From assembly GCF_003010955.1 (NCBI RefSeq), contig NZ_PGGO01000005.1, forward strand, positions 62,001 through 126,000: DNA of 64,000 nt. The letters are read 5' to 3'. The translations under genes and the position numbers were made by a program. This document shows, one piece after another, positions 38,822 to 48,705 of the stretch (positions within the stretch are counted from its first letter, which is position 1; each line of letters starts with the position of its first letter). The stretch comes from Phyllobacterium brassicacearum (GTDB lineage: Bacteria > Pseudomonadota > Alphaproteobacteria > Rhizobiales > Rhizobiaceae). The notes beneath the pieces were generated by a model. It was not told where the DNA came from. It saw only the letters and a list, made by a program, of their open reading frames with translations, and did not search any database.

Positions 38822-38837
38822 TTCAAAGCGCTTTGAA
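38822..38837. promoter_or_regulatory. Palindromic LacI-family operator, copy 2 (thuE side)
   Basis: Second identical copy of TTCAAAGCGCTTTGAA, here extended to an 18-bp palindrome by one base on each side (38821-38838). It lies just downstream of the candidate thuE promoter and 217 bp centre to centre from copy 1, a distance that would allow looping between a repressor tetramer or dimers. Confidence 0.88.
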
Positions 38838-38952
38838 TTTTGTCAGATTGATGCGGTTTCCAAAGCGGTTTAGGAGGAAGTTGTACACGAGAGGGGCCAT
38901 CGCCGCAGAGGGTGCGGGCGCCTGAGTCCATCAGATTTTTCGGGAGGAAATC

Positions 38953-40218
38953 ATGATAGCAAAGTCATTTGTTACGACCCTTTTGGCCACCACTTTGCTG
39001 GCTTCCGGGGCATTCGCGGCCGATCTTTCTATCGTATCGGGTGATACCGGCAATGGTCGGGAATTCCTGCGCAAGCAGCTCGATCGTTTTGAAAAGGAAA
39101 CCGGCAACAAGGTCTCCATCGTTGCCATGCCGGCCAACAGTTCGGACAATTTCGGGCAGTTCCGGCTCTGGCTCGCTGCCGGCAATACGGATATTGACGT
39201 CTATCGTACCGACGTGATCTGGGCGCCGCAGCTGGCCGATCAGTTTCTCGATCTGAAGGATGCCGCGAAGGATGTGATTGATCAGCACATTCCATCGATC
39301 ATCGAAAGTCAGACGGTGAATGGCAAGCTTGTTGCGATGCCTGTGTTTACCGATGCTCCAGCGCTTTACTACCGCAAGGACCTTCTCGAAAAATACAAGA
39401 AGCCCGTTCCGAAGACCTGGGATGAGATGGCTGCGACTGCCAAGGAGATCCAGGATGGTGAACGAGCCGCCGGTAACAAGAGCATTTATGGCTATGTTTT
39501 TCAGGCCAATGCTTATGAAGGACTGACTTGCAATGCTCTTGAGTGGGTGAAGTCGTCTGGGGGAGGGCAAATTGTCGAGGCTGACGGCACGATCTCCATC
39601 AACAATCCCGACGCGGCGGTGGCTATTGATCGGGCCAAGGGTTGGATAGACACGATCTCGCCGAAGGGTGTGCTTGCATACACAGAAGAAGAAGCACGTG
39701 GTATCTGGCAGACAGGAAATTCCGTCTTCATGCGCAACTGGCCGTATGCTTATGCACTTGCAGGCAGCGACGACAGCACGATTAAAGGCAAGTTCGACGT
39801 TGCTCCATTGCCTAGCGGCAAAGAGGGGCAAAACTCGGCAGCAACGCTTGGTGGTTGGAATGTGGCTGTTTCCAAATACTCGAAATCACCAGAGGAAGCC
39901 ATCAAGCTGGCCTTGTTTCTGAGCTCAGCAGACGAGCAAAAGGCCCGGGCGCTTTCCCAAGCCAGCATGCCAACGATCAAGTCGCTCTACGACGACAAGG
40001 ATATTGCCGCCGCACAGCCGCTGATTCCTAATTGGAAGCCGGTTTTCGAGAATTCTGTGCCGCGCCCATCTGCTCCAACCAAAGTCAAATACAACGAAGT
40101 CTCCAACATGTTTTGGAGTGCCGTCCACGACACGTTGTCGGGCAACGGCACTGCAGCCGATAATCTTGAACTTCTGGAAGCGAAGCTGACGGAACTTCAG
40201 GGGGGTAGCTGGTAGCCC
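38953..40218 (+). CDS. thuE: ABC transporter sugar-binding protein (ThuE-like)
   Basis: Extracellular solute-binding protein family 1, 421 residues. A signal peptide covers about 1-22 (MIAKSFVTTLLATTLLASGAFA). The pattern GNTDIDVYRTDVIWAPQLA and YRKDLLEKYKKPVPKTWDEM are typical of rhizobial trehalose/maltose/sucrose binding proteins such as ThuE. It should bind a disaccharide in the periplasm. GGGAGG lies upstream of the ATG. A strong hairpin follows the stop, common after binding-protein genes that are expressed more highly than their permeases. Confidence 0.87.
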
Positions 40219-40235
40219 CTTGCCAGCGAAGGGCA

Positions 40236-40277
40236 CGGTGCGGGTGATTCAGAACCTCCCGGATTTAACCCGCACCG
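40236..40277 (+). terminator. 10-bp hairpin after thuE
   Basis: CGGTGCGGGT (40236-40245) pairs perfectly with ACCCGCACCG (40268-40277) around a 22-nt loop, with no T tract. It likely stabilises or partly terminates the thuE message, giving more binding protein than permease. Confidence 0.6.
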
Positions 40278-40322
40278 CTTGCCTGCTTGAGTACTCCCGA
40301 AACTGGTTAGACGGGCAAAATA

Positions 40323-41270
40323 ATGACGCCTCACGCCGCACGTTCAGAGCTATTACGGCAGCGCGCCCGGTCAGCGCGGCTGTTTCTCGTTCCAATGATC
40401 TTGGCACTCGCCATTGTGGCCGGCTGGCCATTGCTTAGGACGATCTATTTTTCCTTCACCGACGCATCGCTGACCAACATGAGCGCGGCGAAATGGGTAG
40501 GGTTCAAAAACTACCTTTCCTGGGTCCAGTTGAAGAGCGGCCGCACGATTTATTCGGGCCTGCTCGTCGACCCGGCCTGGTGGAATGCCGTCTGGAATAC
40601 CGTGCGTTTCAGCGTCATCTCGGTAGCGCTTGAGGCGTTCTTCGGAATGATCGTTGCCCTCGTGCTCAATGCCGAATTCAAGGGCAGGGGCATTGTCCGC
40701 GCCGCCATCTTGATACCTTGGGCGATCCCGACCATCGTGTCCGCCCGCCTGTGGGGGTGGATGCTGAACGACCAGTTCGGTATTCTGAACGATCTCTTCA
40801 TGCGGCTGGGCATTATCAGCCAGCCCATCGCCTGGACCGCCAGTGCCGACACAGCCATGACAGCCGTGTTGATCGTGGATGTCTGGAAGACCACACCCTT
40901 CATGGCACTGCTGATCCTTGCCGGCTTGCAGATGGTTCCAAAGGACATTTACGAGGCGGCGCATATCGACGGCGTTCACCCGGTCCGGCAGTTCTTTCGC
41001 ATAACGCTGCCTTTGATCAAACCGGCGCTGATGGTCGCGATCATCTTCCGGTTGCTGGACGCCATGCGCATTTTCGATCTGATCTATGTGCTGACACCAA
41101 ACAGCTCGCAAACAAAAACCATGTCCGTGCTGGCACGCGAAAACCTGATCGAGTTCGACAAATTTGCCTATGGCTCGGCCCAGTCAACCATGTTGTTCCT
41201 CGTCATTGCTTTGATGACTATCGTGGCGATCTGGCTCGGCCGCGTGCGTATGGATGGAGGAGACCGCTGA
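40323..41270 (+). CDS. thuF: Sugar ABC transporter permease (ThuF-like)
   Basis: Binding-protein-dependent transport permease of the MalF/UgpA type, 315 residues with about six helices. The EAA loop that contacts the ATPase is visible as YEAAHIDGVHPVRQFFRITLPLIKP near 220-240. The stop shares one base with the thuG start (TGATG). Confidence 0.92.
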   Translation: MTPHAARSELLRQRARSARLFLVPMILALAIVAGWPLLRTIYFSFTDASLTNMSAAKWVGFKNYLSWVQLKSGRTIYSGLLVDPAWWNAVWNTVRFSVISVALEAFFGMIVALVLNAEFKGRGIVRAAILIPWAIPTIVSARLWGWMLNDQFGILNDLFMRLGIISQPIAWTASADTAMTAVLIVDVWKTTPFMALLILAGLQMVPKDIYEAAHIDGVHPVRQFFRITLPLIKPALMVAIIFRLLDAMRIFDLIYVLTPNSSQTKTMSVLARENLIEFDKFAYGSAQSTMLFLVIALMTIVAIWLGRVRMDGGDR

Positions 41271-42100
41271 TGTTCTGGAACCTCACCAAAAATATGGGTT
41301 TCTATGCACTCGTGGTTCTGATTGTCGTTCTGGCGGTGTTTCCATTCTACTATGCGATCATCACCAGTTTCAAATCTGGCAGCGCGCTGTTCACCGTCGA
41401 ATACCTTCCGACGTCGTTCTCGCTGGACAATTACACGTCGGTTATCAGCGCCGGCAGCTTCAGCCGCAATCTGCTCAATTCGGTGATTGTATCTACTCTG
41501 GTCGTCCTGCTGGCATTGCTGATAGCCGTGACTGCATCCTTTGCTCTGGCCCGCGTACGGTTTCGCGGCCGATCAATGCTGCTGCTCACGATCCTGTCGG
41601 TCTCCATGTTTCCGCAAATCGCAGTCCTGGCCGGACTATTCGAAGTGGTCCGTTTCCTGGGTCTGTACAACACCCTGTGGAGCCTGGTGTTCTCCTACAC
41701 GATTTTCACGCTGCCTTTCACTGTCTGGGTCCTGACCACGTTCATGCGGGATCTGCCAATTGAAATCGAGGAGGCGGCAATCGTGGATGGTGCAACGCCC
41801 TGGGTTATCATTACCAAGGTGTTCCTGCCGCTGATGTGGCCGGCGATGGTGACGACAGGACTGCTTGCTTTCATCGCGGCGTGGAATGAATTCCTGTTTG
41901 CGCTCACCTTTACCTCGTCGACTGAAACGCGAACGGTCCCCGTCACCATCGCGCTCCTGTCCGGTGCAAGCTCGCATGAGATTCCGTGGGGCACGATCAT
42001 GGCTGCCTCAGTTATCGTCACCGTACCGCTCGTTGTTCTCGTCCTGATCTTCCAACGCAAGATTATCTCCGGTCTCACCGCCGGCGGCGTCAAGGGCTAA
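41270..42100 (+). CDS. thuG: Sugar ABC transporter permease (ThuG-like)
   Basis: MalG/UgpE-type permease, 276 residues, about six helices. The EAA motif reads IEEAAIVDGATPWVIITKVFLP near 165-185. ATG 41270 overlaps the thuF stop, which sets the start; the reading frame extends upstream into thuF in another frame and is ignored. thuK begins 11 nt after the stop. Confidence 0.92.
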   Translation: MFWNLTKNMGFYALVVLIVVLAVFPFYYAIITSFKSGSALFTVEYLPTSFSLDNYTSVISAGSFSRNLLNSVIVSTLVVLLALLIAVTASFALARVRFRGRSMLLLTILSVSMFPQIAVLAGLFEVVRFLGLYNTLWSLVFSYTIFTLPFTVWVLTTFMRDLPIEIEEAAIVDGATPWVIITKVFLPLMWPAMVTTGLLAFIAAWNEFLFALTFTSSTETRTVPVTIALLSGASSHEIPWGTIMAASVIVTVPLVVLVLIFQRKIISGLTAGGVKG

Positions 42101-42111
42101 GGAGTCCTCAC

Positions 42112-43122
42112 ATGACAGCACTTCATCTCAATAATGTCCGCAAATCCTTCGGCACATTCGACGTCATCAAGGGGGTTGATCTCGAAATCAGCCCAAGTGA
42201 GTTCATGGTTTTCGTCGGTCCTTCCGGCTGCGGAAAGTCAACATTGCTGCGTCTGATAGCCGGACTCGAAGATATCACGTCGGGCACGCTCGCCTTTGAC
42301 GACAAGGTTGTCAACAGCCTGACGCCGTCGCAACGCGGCATCGCGATGGTGTTTCAATCCTATGCGCTCTATCCGCATATGACGGTCTTCGACAACATGG
42401 CCTTCGGCCTGAAACTCGCCAAAGGCGATGCTGGAGAGATCAAGCGGCGGGTGCAAGAGGCGGCGGAAATGCTGCAGATAACAGCTTATCTTGACCGCCT
42501 TCCGAAGCAGCTTTCGGGTGGACAGCGACAACGCGTTGCCATTGGTCGCGCCATTGTTCGCGATCCCAAGGTGTTTCTGTTTGACGAACCCCTTTCCAAT
42601 CTCGATGCTGCCTTGCGGGTGCAAACTCGGCTTGAGATTGCCAAGCTGCACGCCAAGATGCACGAAACGACGATGATCTATGTGACGCACGATCAGGTCG
42701 AGGCGATGACGCTGGCGGACCGCATCTGTGTGTTGCGCGATGGGATTGTCGAGCAGGTCGGCACGCCGCTGGAGCTTTATGAAAAGCCACAATCGATCTT
42801 CGTTGCGGGCTTCATAGGCTCGCCGAAGATGAACTTCCTGACCGAGAAGCACGCCGATACCTATAGGACCCATATCCTCGGAGTCAGGCCGGAACATCTG
42901 CAGATCAAAGAGAAAGACGGAACCTGGGACGGTAAGCTCATTCTGTCCGAGAACCTTGGTTCGGAGACCTATCTTTACATCGACATTGGGGCGAAGGACC
43001 CGCTCGTCGTCAGGCAGGACGGCACCGCGCGTCAGCAGCCAGGCGAACGGCTCTACATTTCGCCAATCAATGACAATGTCCATCGTTTTGACCAATCCGG
43101 CAGGCCGGCAGCTTCTCATTAG
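42112..43122 (+). CDS. thuK: Sugar ABC transporter ATP-binding protein (ThuK-like)
   Basis: MalK/UgpC-type ATPase of 336 residues. Walker A GPSGCGKS (36-43), Q-loop [13 protein letters not shown], signature LSGGQ (134-138), Walker B FLFDEP (155-160) and a C-terminal TOBE-like regulatory domain (about 240-336, [11 protein letters not shown]). ATG 42112 has AAGGAG 7 nt upstream. It energises the ThuFG permease for disaccharide uptake. Confidence 0.94.
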   Translation: MTALHLNNVRKSFGTFDVIKGVDLEISPSEFMVFVGPSGCGKSTLLRLIAGLEDITSGTLAFDDKVVNSLTPSQRGIAMVFQSYALYPHMTVFDNMAFGLKLAKGDAGEIKRRVQEAAEMLQITAYLDRLPKQLSGGQRQRVAIGRAIVRDPKVFLFDEPLSNLDAALRVQTRLEIAKLHAKMHETTMIYVTHDQVEAMTLADRICVLRDGIVEQVGTPLELYEKPQSIFVAGFIGSPKMNFLTEKHADTYRTHILGVRPEHLQIKEKDGTWDGKLILSENLGSETYLYIDIGAKDPLVVRQDGTARQQPGERLYISPINDNVHRFDQSGRPAASH

Positions 43123-43133
43123 CAGAAGAAATT

Positions 43134-43164
43134 GGGCAACGAATGCGCCGGTAATCCGTTGCCC
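43134..43164 (+). terminator. Hairpin between thuK and thuA
   Basis: GGGCAACG (43134-43141) pairs perfectly with CGTTGCCC (43157-43164) around a 15-nt loop, followed by CTTTGA. It separates the transport genes from the enzyme genes within the operon; a full stop in transcription is unlikely without a T tract. Confidence 0.5.
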
Positions 43165-43210
43165 CTTTGAAATCCTCCCAACGGCACATGGTATGAATAG
43201 GAATACGAAA

Positions 43211-43993
43211 ATGACCATCCGAACACTCGTCTGGGGCGAAAATGTTCATGAAAAGGTGAACAAGACCGTCGCTGAGATCTACCCCGAAGGCATGCACAAC
43301 CAGATCGCCAAACTCCTGGCTTCAGATGGCAATATCGCCGTCAAGACCACGACCTTGCAGGAACCGGAGCATGGTTTGTCCGACAAAGTCCTTGACGAGA
43401 CTGATGTCCTGATCTGGTGGGGGCACCGTGCCCATGGCGACGTCGCCGATGAAATTGTTGAGCGTGTTGCGAAACGCGTATGGGAGGGCATGGGCCTGAT
43501 TGTCCTGCACTCCGGGCACTTCTCAAAAATCTTCAAGCGGTTGATGGGTTCACCCTGTGCGCTGCACTGGCGGGAAGCTGGCGAGCGCGAACGGCTCTGG
43601 GTGGTCAATCCCGGCCATCCCATTGCGAAGGGCTTGCCAGCCTATTTCGAGCTCGAGAATGAGGAAATGTATGGGGAGCCGTTTTCCGTACCCGAACCAC
43701 TCGAAACAGTCTTTGTGTCGTGGTTCCAGGGCGGAGAAGTGTTCCGTTCGGGCCTTACGTATCGAAAGGGGGCCGGCAATGTGTTCTACTTCCGCCCCGG
43801 GCATGAGACATATCCGACCTATCATGATGAGACTGTCGGCCTCGTCCTGCGCAATGCGGTGAATTGGGCATACAATCCCAATCGCTACCCGGAGATCACA
43901 ACCGCGCCGAACGTACCGGTTGAAAAAGCACTGGAGCCAATCGTTGCACGCGGCGGCAGCTTGCATGAGGCTGGCGAGGAAGGTTTCCGCTAG
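43211..43993 (+). CDS. thuA: ThuA domain protein (trehalose/disaccharide utilisation)
   Basis: A 260-residue ThuA-fold protein (GATase1-like superfamily), [20 protein letters not shown] at the start, [13 protein letters not shown] near 75-87 and [16 protein letters not shown] near 105-120. In rhizobia and Agrobacterium, thuA and thuB work on disaccharides taken up by ThuEFGK through 3-keto intermediates; the exact reaction of ThuA is not certain. ATG 43211 is chosen; ATG 43193 would add six residues. A 10-bp hairpin follows. Confidence 0.9.
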   Translation: MTIRTLVWGENVHEKVNKTVAEIYPEGMHNQIAKLLASDGNIAVKTTTLQEPEHGLSDKVLDETDVLIWWGHRAHGDVADEIVERVAKRVWEGMGLIVLHSGHFSKIFKRLMGSPCALHWREAGERERLWVVNPGHPIAKGLPAYFELENEEMYGEPFSVPEPLETVFVSWFQGGEVFRSGLTYRKGAGNVFYFRPGHETYPTYHDETVGLVLRNAVNWAYNPNRYPEITTAPNVPVEKALEPIVARGGSLHEAGEEGFR

Positions 43994-44005
43994 GTAGCGG
44001 CTTAC

Positions 44006-44035
44006 AACGGGGCGGCCGCTTTGAACCGCCCCGTT
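44006..44035 (+). terminator. 10-bp GC-rich hairpin between thuA and thuB
   Basis: AACGGGGCGG (44006-44015) pairs perfectly with CCGCCCCGTT (44026-44035) around a 10-nt loop, followed by a short TTT-containing run. It could be a weak terminator that reduces thuB relative to thuA. Confidence 0.65.
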
Positions 44036-44101
44036 TGACCTGACATTTCGATGCCGGCGCGTTGGTAGTCGCGCGGCACTGTTCAATTAAGGACTGGACC
44101 A

Positions 44102-45151
44102 ATGCGTCTTTTGATCTTGGGAACCGGCCATATGGCCAACACGCACGCCCGACATTTCATTGAAATCGAAGGCGTGACGCTCGCAGGTGCAGTCGATGTC
44201 GACCCAGCCCGAGCGGAAGCTTTTCGCGAGAAATACAGTATCGAACGAGCGTTTACCTCGCTCGACGACGCGCTCACCTGGGGCGAGTTCGATTCGGTGG
44301 CCAATGTAACGCCGGATAGCGCGCATCATGCAACGACGCTGAAATGCCTGACTGCTGGCAAGCATGTCTTTTGCGAAAAACCATTGGCTACAAATTATCA
44401 GGATGCGCTCGAAATGGCAGAAAAGGCGGAAGCTGCCAATCTGGTCGGCATGGTGAACCTGACCTACCGCAACGTCGCGCAGCTGCAGGCCGCCCGGAAA
44501 CTGGTGACAGGCGGGGAAGTTGGCAAGATCAGGCATGTCGAGGCGTCCTACCTGCAGAGTTGGCTCGTTTCGAAGCAATGGGGAGACTGGCGTACAGAAA
44601 GTCAGTGGCTGTGGCGTCTTTCGAAGAAGCACGGCTCCAATGGTACGCTGGGCGATGTTGGCGTGCACATTCTCGATTTCGTTGTCTATGGCACCGATAC
44701 GGAAATTGACGAGGTCTTTTGCCGGCTCAAGGCATTTGACAAGGCGGATGGCAACCGTATTGGCGAATACGACCTTGATGCCAATGACAGCTTCACCATG
44801 ACGGTGAGTTTCACCAACGGCGCGCTCGGTGTTGTCCATTCAAGCCGCTGGGCCACAGGTCACGTCAATGAGCTGCGTCTTCGGGTTTACGGCGACAAAG
44901 GCTCGTTCGAAGTGGTGCACCGCCATGATGGTTCAAAACTGCTAGCCTGCCTTGGTGATGACATCGAAACCGCAACTTGGAAAGAGATTGAGGTCGAGCC
45001 GGTTGCGACGAACTATCAGCGATTCGTCGAGGCAGTTGGACAGGGCAAGGTTCTGGAACCCTCATTTCTGCACGCGGCCAAGTTGCAGAAGGCTCTCGAT
45101 CTCGCCAATGTCACCGAAAGCGACCGCAGAGAACACCGTCTGGAAAATTGA
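44102..45151 (+). CDS. thuB: Gfo/Idh/MocA family dehydrogenase (ThuB-like)
   Basis: 349 residues. N-terminal Rossmann domain with LILGTGHMANTHARHF and the conserved EKPLATN motif near residue 98, then a C-terminal alpha/beta domain. Reported for ThuB of Agrobacterium and Sinorhizobium as the enzyme that oxidises trehalose and similar sugars to 3-keto forms with NAD(P). The stop ends at 45151 and the convergent moeA stop begins at 45152, so there is no spacer between them. Confidence 0.88.
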   Translation: MRLLILGTGHMANTHARHFIEIEGVTLAGAVDVDPARAEAFREKYSIERAFTSLDDALTWGEFDSVANVTPDSAHHATTLKCLTAGKHVFCEKPLATNYQDALEMAEKAEAANLVGMVNLTYRNVAQLQAARKLVTGGEVGKIRHVEASYLQSWLVSKQWGDWRTESQWLWRLSKKHGSNGTLGDVGVHILDFVVYGTDTEIDEVFCRLKAFDKADGNRIGEYDLDANDSFTMTVSFTNGALGVVHSSRWATGHVNELRLRVYGDKGSFEVVHRHDGSKLLACLGDDIETATWKEIEVEPVATNYQRFVEAVGQGKVLEPSFLHAAKLQKALDLANVTESDRREHRLEN

Positions 45152-46360
45152 CTATCGCAGCATCAACACGTCGCATGCCGAACCAGCCTTGCTGGCGGCG
45201 GCATGCGGCTTGCGGATGATCAGCCCATCGGCATCGGCCATGAATTTCAGCATCGATGAATCCTGTACTGCAAATGGAGTGGCCGTCAGCGTACCGTCGG
45301 CTGCCATCGTCACGCGAGCCCGGACGTAGTCCTGACGCTGGTCGTTGGTTCCCATATCGCTTCCCAGAATGGCGGTCCGTAAATTCGGGGCGTGTGGCAA
45401 CCCCAGCATGGCGCGGATGAGCGGGGTGAGGAAAATGTGGGAGCAGATCAGGCTTGAGACGGGGTTTCCCGGAAGACCCAGGATTTGCATCCCATCGAGC
45501 CGCCCGAACATCAACGGCTTGCCGGGGCGAAGCGCGATTTTCCAGAAATCGAGTTCCATGCCGCGCGCGGCCAGAGCGGGTTGGACGAGGTCATGATCCC
45601 CGACCGAAGCGCCGCCAAGCGTAACGAGTATGTCTGCGCTGGCATCGATGGCCCGATCGAGGGCATCGCTCAATGCCTCAAGACGATCTTCGGCTATTCC
45701 AAGATCAATGGGGACGCCGCCCGCCTCGCGAACGATTTCCGCCAGGCCATAGCTGTTAGATGCAACGATCTGGTCCGGTCGAAGGGTTTCGCCCGGGCTG
45801 ACCAATTCGTCGCCTGTTGCGAGGATGGCCACGCGAGGGCGTCGCACCAAGGGCACAACTGGATGATTGGCAGCAGCGGCAAGGGCGAGGGCGGCCGGAT
45901 CGAGGACCCGCCCCGCATCGAGCAGCAGATCGCCTTCCTCAAAATCCAGTCCGGCCTTTCGGATGTTCTTCCCAAAGGTGATGGTTTCGACGATCGCGAC
46001 CTGTTCGCCGCTCCGAACCGTGTTTTCCTGGATCACAACGCTGTCCGCGCCTTGCGGCAATGGTGCACCGGTAAAGATGCGCACAGCTTCACCTGCGCTG
46101 ACGACACCGGAAAACGCATGCCCTGCAGCAGACTGGCCGATCAGTTTCAATGTGGCCGGTATCGTTGCCACGTCCGCTACCCTTACGGCGTAGCCGTCCA
46201 TGGCCGAGGCCGCAAAGGGTGGCTGCTGCCGCTTGGCACGCAAATCCTCTACAAGAACTCGTCCGCCCGCTTCGCCGAGGGGAACCATTTCGGTGTCGAG
46301 CTTTCGGGCTCCGCCAAGAATTCGCGCTAGCGCCTCAGCAACCGGAAGAAGACCTGCCAT
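45152..46360 (-). CDS. moeA: Molybdopterin molybdenumtransferase
   Basis: Inserts molybdate into molybdopterin in Mo-cofactor synthesis. 402 residues with the MoeA segments PFAASAMDGYAVR near 50, RIFTGAPLPQGADSVVIQE near 110, and LGLPGNPVSS near 300. It starts 1 nt after the moaC stop. Its 3' end abuts thuB. Confidence 0.95.
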   Translation of the reverse strand: MAGLLPVAEALARILGGARKLDTEMVPLGEAGGRVLVEDLRAKRQQPPFAASAMDGYAVRVADVATIPATLKLIGQSAAGHAFSGVVSAGEAVRIFTGAPLPQGADSVVIQENTVRSGEQVAIVETITFGKNIRKAGLDFEEGDLLLDAGRVLDPAALALAAAANHPVVPLVRRPRVAILATGDELVSPGETLRPDQIVASNSYGLAEIVREAGGVPIDLGIAEDRLEALSDALDRAIDASADILVTLGGASVGDHDLVQPALAARGMELDFWKIALRPGKPLMFGRLDGMQILGLPGNPVSSLICSHIFLTPLIRAMLGLPHAPNLRTAILGSDMGTNDQRQDYVRARVTMAADGTLTATPFAVQDSSMLKFMADADGLIIRKPHAAASKAGSACDVLMLR

Positions 46361-46361
46361 G

Positions 46362-46853
46362 TTAGTTCTCGCTTGCGCCTACCGACCAGTCGCCTGATTT
46401 TCCGCCGCTCTTCTGCAAGAGGCGAATGTCTTGGATGGTCATGCCTTTATCGGCAGCTTTTGCCATATCGTAGATGGTAAGGCATGCTACCGAAACGGCC
46501 GTCAGAGCTTCCATTTCCACACCCGTCTTGCCGGTCAGCTTGACCGTGGCGACCACATGCAAACCCGGTAAGGCCTCATCGGCTTCAATGTCGACCGAGA
46601 TTTTGCTCAAGAGCAGCGGATGGCAGAGCGGGATGAGATCATGGGTCTTCTTGGCGGCCATGATTCCTGCAATTCGTGCCGTGCCGATAACGTCACCCTT
46701 GGCAGCGTTACCCGATTTGATAAGCGTCAACGTGGCGGATTGCATCTTCACGGAGCCTTCCGCGACGGCGACACGTACTGTTTCGGCCTTGTCGCCAACA
46801 TCCACCATCCGGGCCGCACCCGTCTCGTCGAGATGGGTAAGCCTGGTGCTCAT
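46362..46853 (-). CDS. moaC: Cyclic pyranopterin monophosphate synthase
   Basis: Forms cyclic pyranopterin monophosphate in Mo-cofactor synthesis with MoaA. 163 residues; [18 protein letters not shown] near the start, [15 protein letters not shown] with the catalytic region and [21 protein letters not shown] 46853 overlaps the trpC stop by 4 nt (ATGA), so the longer upstream frame is rejected. Confidence 0.96.
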   Translation of the reverse strand: MSTRLTHLDETGAARMVDVGDKAETVRVAVAEGSVKMQSATLTLIKSGNAAKGDVIGTARIAGIMAAKKTHDLIPLCHPLLLSKISVDIEADEALPGLHVVATVKLTGKTGVEMEALTAVSVACLTIYDMAKAADKGMTIQDIRLLQKSGGKSGDWSVGASEN

Positions 46854-47668
46854 GCTGCGTCCGTCTGCGTTTCCGCCGTGCTGTGCAATAGCGCCTTGGT
46901 CGCAGCAGTTACATCCTGCTGCCGCATCAGGCTCTCTCCGACGAGAAACGTCCCGATGCCGGACTTGGCAAGACGCTGGCAATCGGCATGCGTAAAGACG
47001 CCGCTCTCGCTGACCAGGAATTTCGCCGGCGGCACCATCATCGCCAAGCGCTCCGACACTGCCAGATTAACCTCAAAGGTCCGCAGATTCCGATTGTTGA
47101 TGCCGAGCAATGGTGACGACAGGCGCAGCGCGCGTTCCGTCTCCGCCTCATCATGCACCTCGACAAGCACGTCCATGCCGAGTGACATCGCCGTCTCTTC
47201 GAGGGCTTTGGCGACGTCATCAGTAACGCTTGCCATGATGATGAGAATGCAATCGGCCCCCCAGCTCCGAGCCTCAAACACCTGATAGGTGTCGAACAGG
47301 AAATCCTTGCGCAAAGCCGGAAGGCTTGTCGCCCCACGTGCGGCCTGCAGAAATTCCGGTGCGCCCTGAAACGACGGTCCGTCGGTCAGAACCGAAAGAC
47401 AAGCGGCGCCGCCCAGCTCATAGGCCTTGGCTAATTCTGGAGGGTTGAAATCCGGCCGGATCAGGCCTTTCGACGGACTGGCCTTCTTGATTTCGGCAAT
47501 GAGGGCAAATTGTCCGGCGGTGCGCTTCGCTTGAAGTGCATCAAGAAAGCCGCGTGGTGCCTCCTGGTCCTGCACCCGCGCCTTTAACTCTTCGACAGTT
47601 ACACTTGCCTTGGCCGCCGCGATCTCATCGCGTTTATAGATTTCGATCTTTCGCAGAATATCAGCCAT
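46850..47668 (-). CDS. trpC: Indole-3-glycerol phosphate synthase
   Basis: Ring-closing step of tryptophan synthesis. 272 residues, a TIM barrel with the family segments [21 protein letters not shown] (catalytic Lys residues), [29 protein letters not shown] and [15 protein letters not shown]. It lies 2 nt after trpD and overlaps moaC, giving a joint Trp and Mo-cofactor operon. Confidence 0.96.
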   Translation of the reverse strand: MADILRKIEIYKRDEIAAAKASVTVEELKARVQDQEAPRGFLDALQAKRTAGQFALIAEIKKASPSKGLIRPDFNPPELAKAYELGGAACLSVLTDGPSFQGAPEFLQAARGATSLPALRKDFLFDTYQVFEARSWGADCILIIMASVTDDVAKALEETAMSLGMDVLVEVHDEAETERALRLSSPLLGINNRNLRTFEVNLAVSERLAMMVPPAKFLVSESGVFTHADCQRLAKSGIGTFLVGESLMRQQDVTAATKALLHSTAETQTDAA

Positions 47669-47670
47669 GC

Positions 47671-48690
47671 TCAGCTGGCCTCGCTATTGGATACGTGGAC
47701 GAGCTTTTTTAGCACATTTCGCGCCGCACTGCTGTCGATGGAATGGGCGGCCATTTCGATGCCGGTCTTGAGGTCTGACGCAACTCCGGCAATGACCAGA
47801 CCTGCGCCTGCGTTGAACAGCGTGATGTCCCGGTAAGCGCCGTGCGCTCCATCGAGGACAGAAAGCAGGGAAACGGCGTTTTCGTCCGCTGTACCGCCCT
47901 TCAAATCCTTGGGATCAACAAGCCGCAAGCCAAAGGACTCCGGATCGATCTCGAACGTTCGGATCGTTCCATTCTCAAGGGCCGCAACTTTGGTCACACC
48001 TGCTGTTGTGATTTCATCCAGTCCATCGCCATGAACGACCCACACGGATTCGGATCCGAGATTCTTCAGAACATGGGCAACCGGTACCACCCATTCGGGG
48101 GCAAATACGCCAACGAGCTGGCGTTTGACGCCTGCGGGATTGGTAAGAGGACCAAGCAAGTTGAATATTGTCCGCGTACCGAGTTCGACACGGGCGGGCC
48201 CGACGTGTTTCATCGCCGGGTGATGCATTGGCGCGAACATGAAGCCGATGCCGGCCTCTTCGATACAAGTCGCAATCAGCTCCGGACCGATTTCGATATT
48301 GATGCCAAGCGCAGCAAGCGTGTCGGCGGCGCCAGAACGCGAAGAGAGGGCCCGGTTGCCATGCTTTGCAACCGGCACACCGGCGCCTGCCACCACGAAA
48401 GCTGCACAGGTCGAGACATTGTATGAGCCCGATTGATCGCCGCCGGTCCCAACAATGTCGACCGCATTACTGGGAGCGTTTACCTTCAACATCTTTGAGC
48501 GCATGGCGTAGACAGCACCTGCGATCTCATCAATGTTTTCGCCGCGCACTCGGAGTGCCATCAACAAAGCGCCGATCTGCGCCGGTGTTGCCTGTCCTGA
48601 CATCATGATGTCGAAGGCCTCAACAGCTTCCTCGCGGGAAAGGGCTTTACCCGCCGCTGCAATGCCGATGAAACGTTTCAACTCTGCCAT
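47671..48690 (-). CDS. trpD: Anthranilate phosphoribosyltransferase
   Basis: Transfers phosphoribose to anthranilate in tryptophan synthesis. 339 residues; [22 protein letters not shown] holds the PRPP-binding GTGGD motif near residue 80, and [17 protein letters not shown] follows. trpC starts 2 nt downstream. Encoded after ppiD with a 15-nt gap. Confidence 0.96.
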   Translation of the reverse strand: MAELKRFIGIAAAGKALSREEAVEAFDIMMSGQATPAQIGALLMALRVRGENIDEIAGAVYAMRSKMLKVNAPSNAVDIVGTGGDQSGSYNVSTCAAFVVAGAGVPVAKHGNRALSSRSGAADTLAALGINIEIGPELIATCIEEAGIGFMFAPMHHPAMKHVGPARVELGTRTIFNLLGPLTNPAGVKRQLVGVFAPEWVVPVAHVLKNLGSESVWVVHGDGLDEITTAGVTKVAALENGTIRTFEIDPESFGLRLVDPKDLKGGTADENAVSLLSVLDGAHGAYRDITLFNAGAGLVIAGVASDLKTGIEMAAHSIDSSAARNVLKKLVHVSNSEAS

Positions 48691-48705
48691 TGCTTCTCTT
48701 CCGGT

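Noticed and set aside
38508-38952. A small gene in the 445-bp gap between thuR and thuE
   Set aside because: No frame has both a start with a ribosome binding site and a sensible product; the region is explained by promoters and operators.
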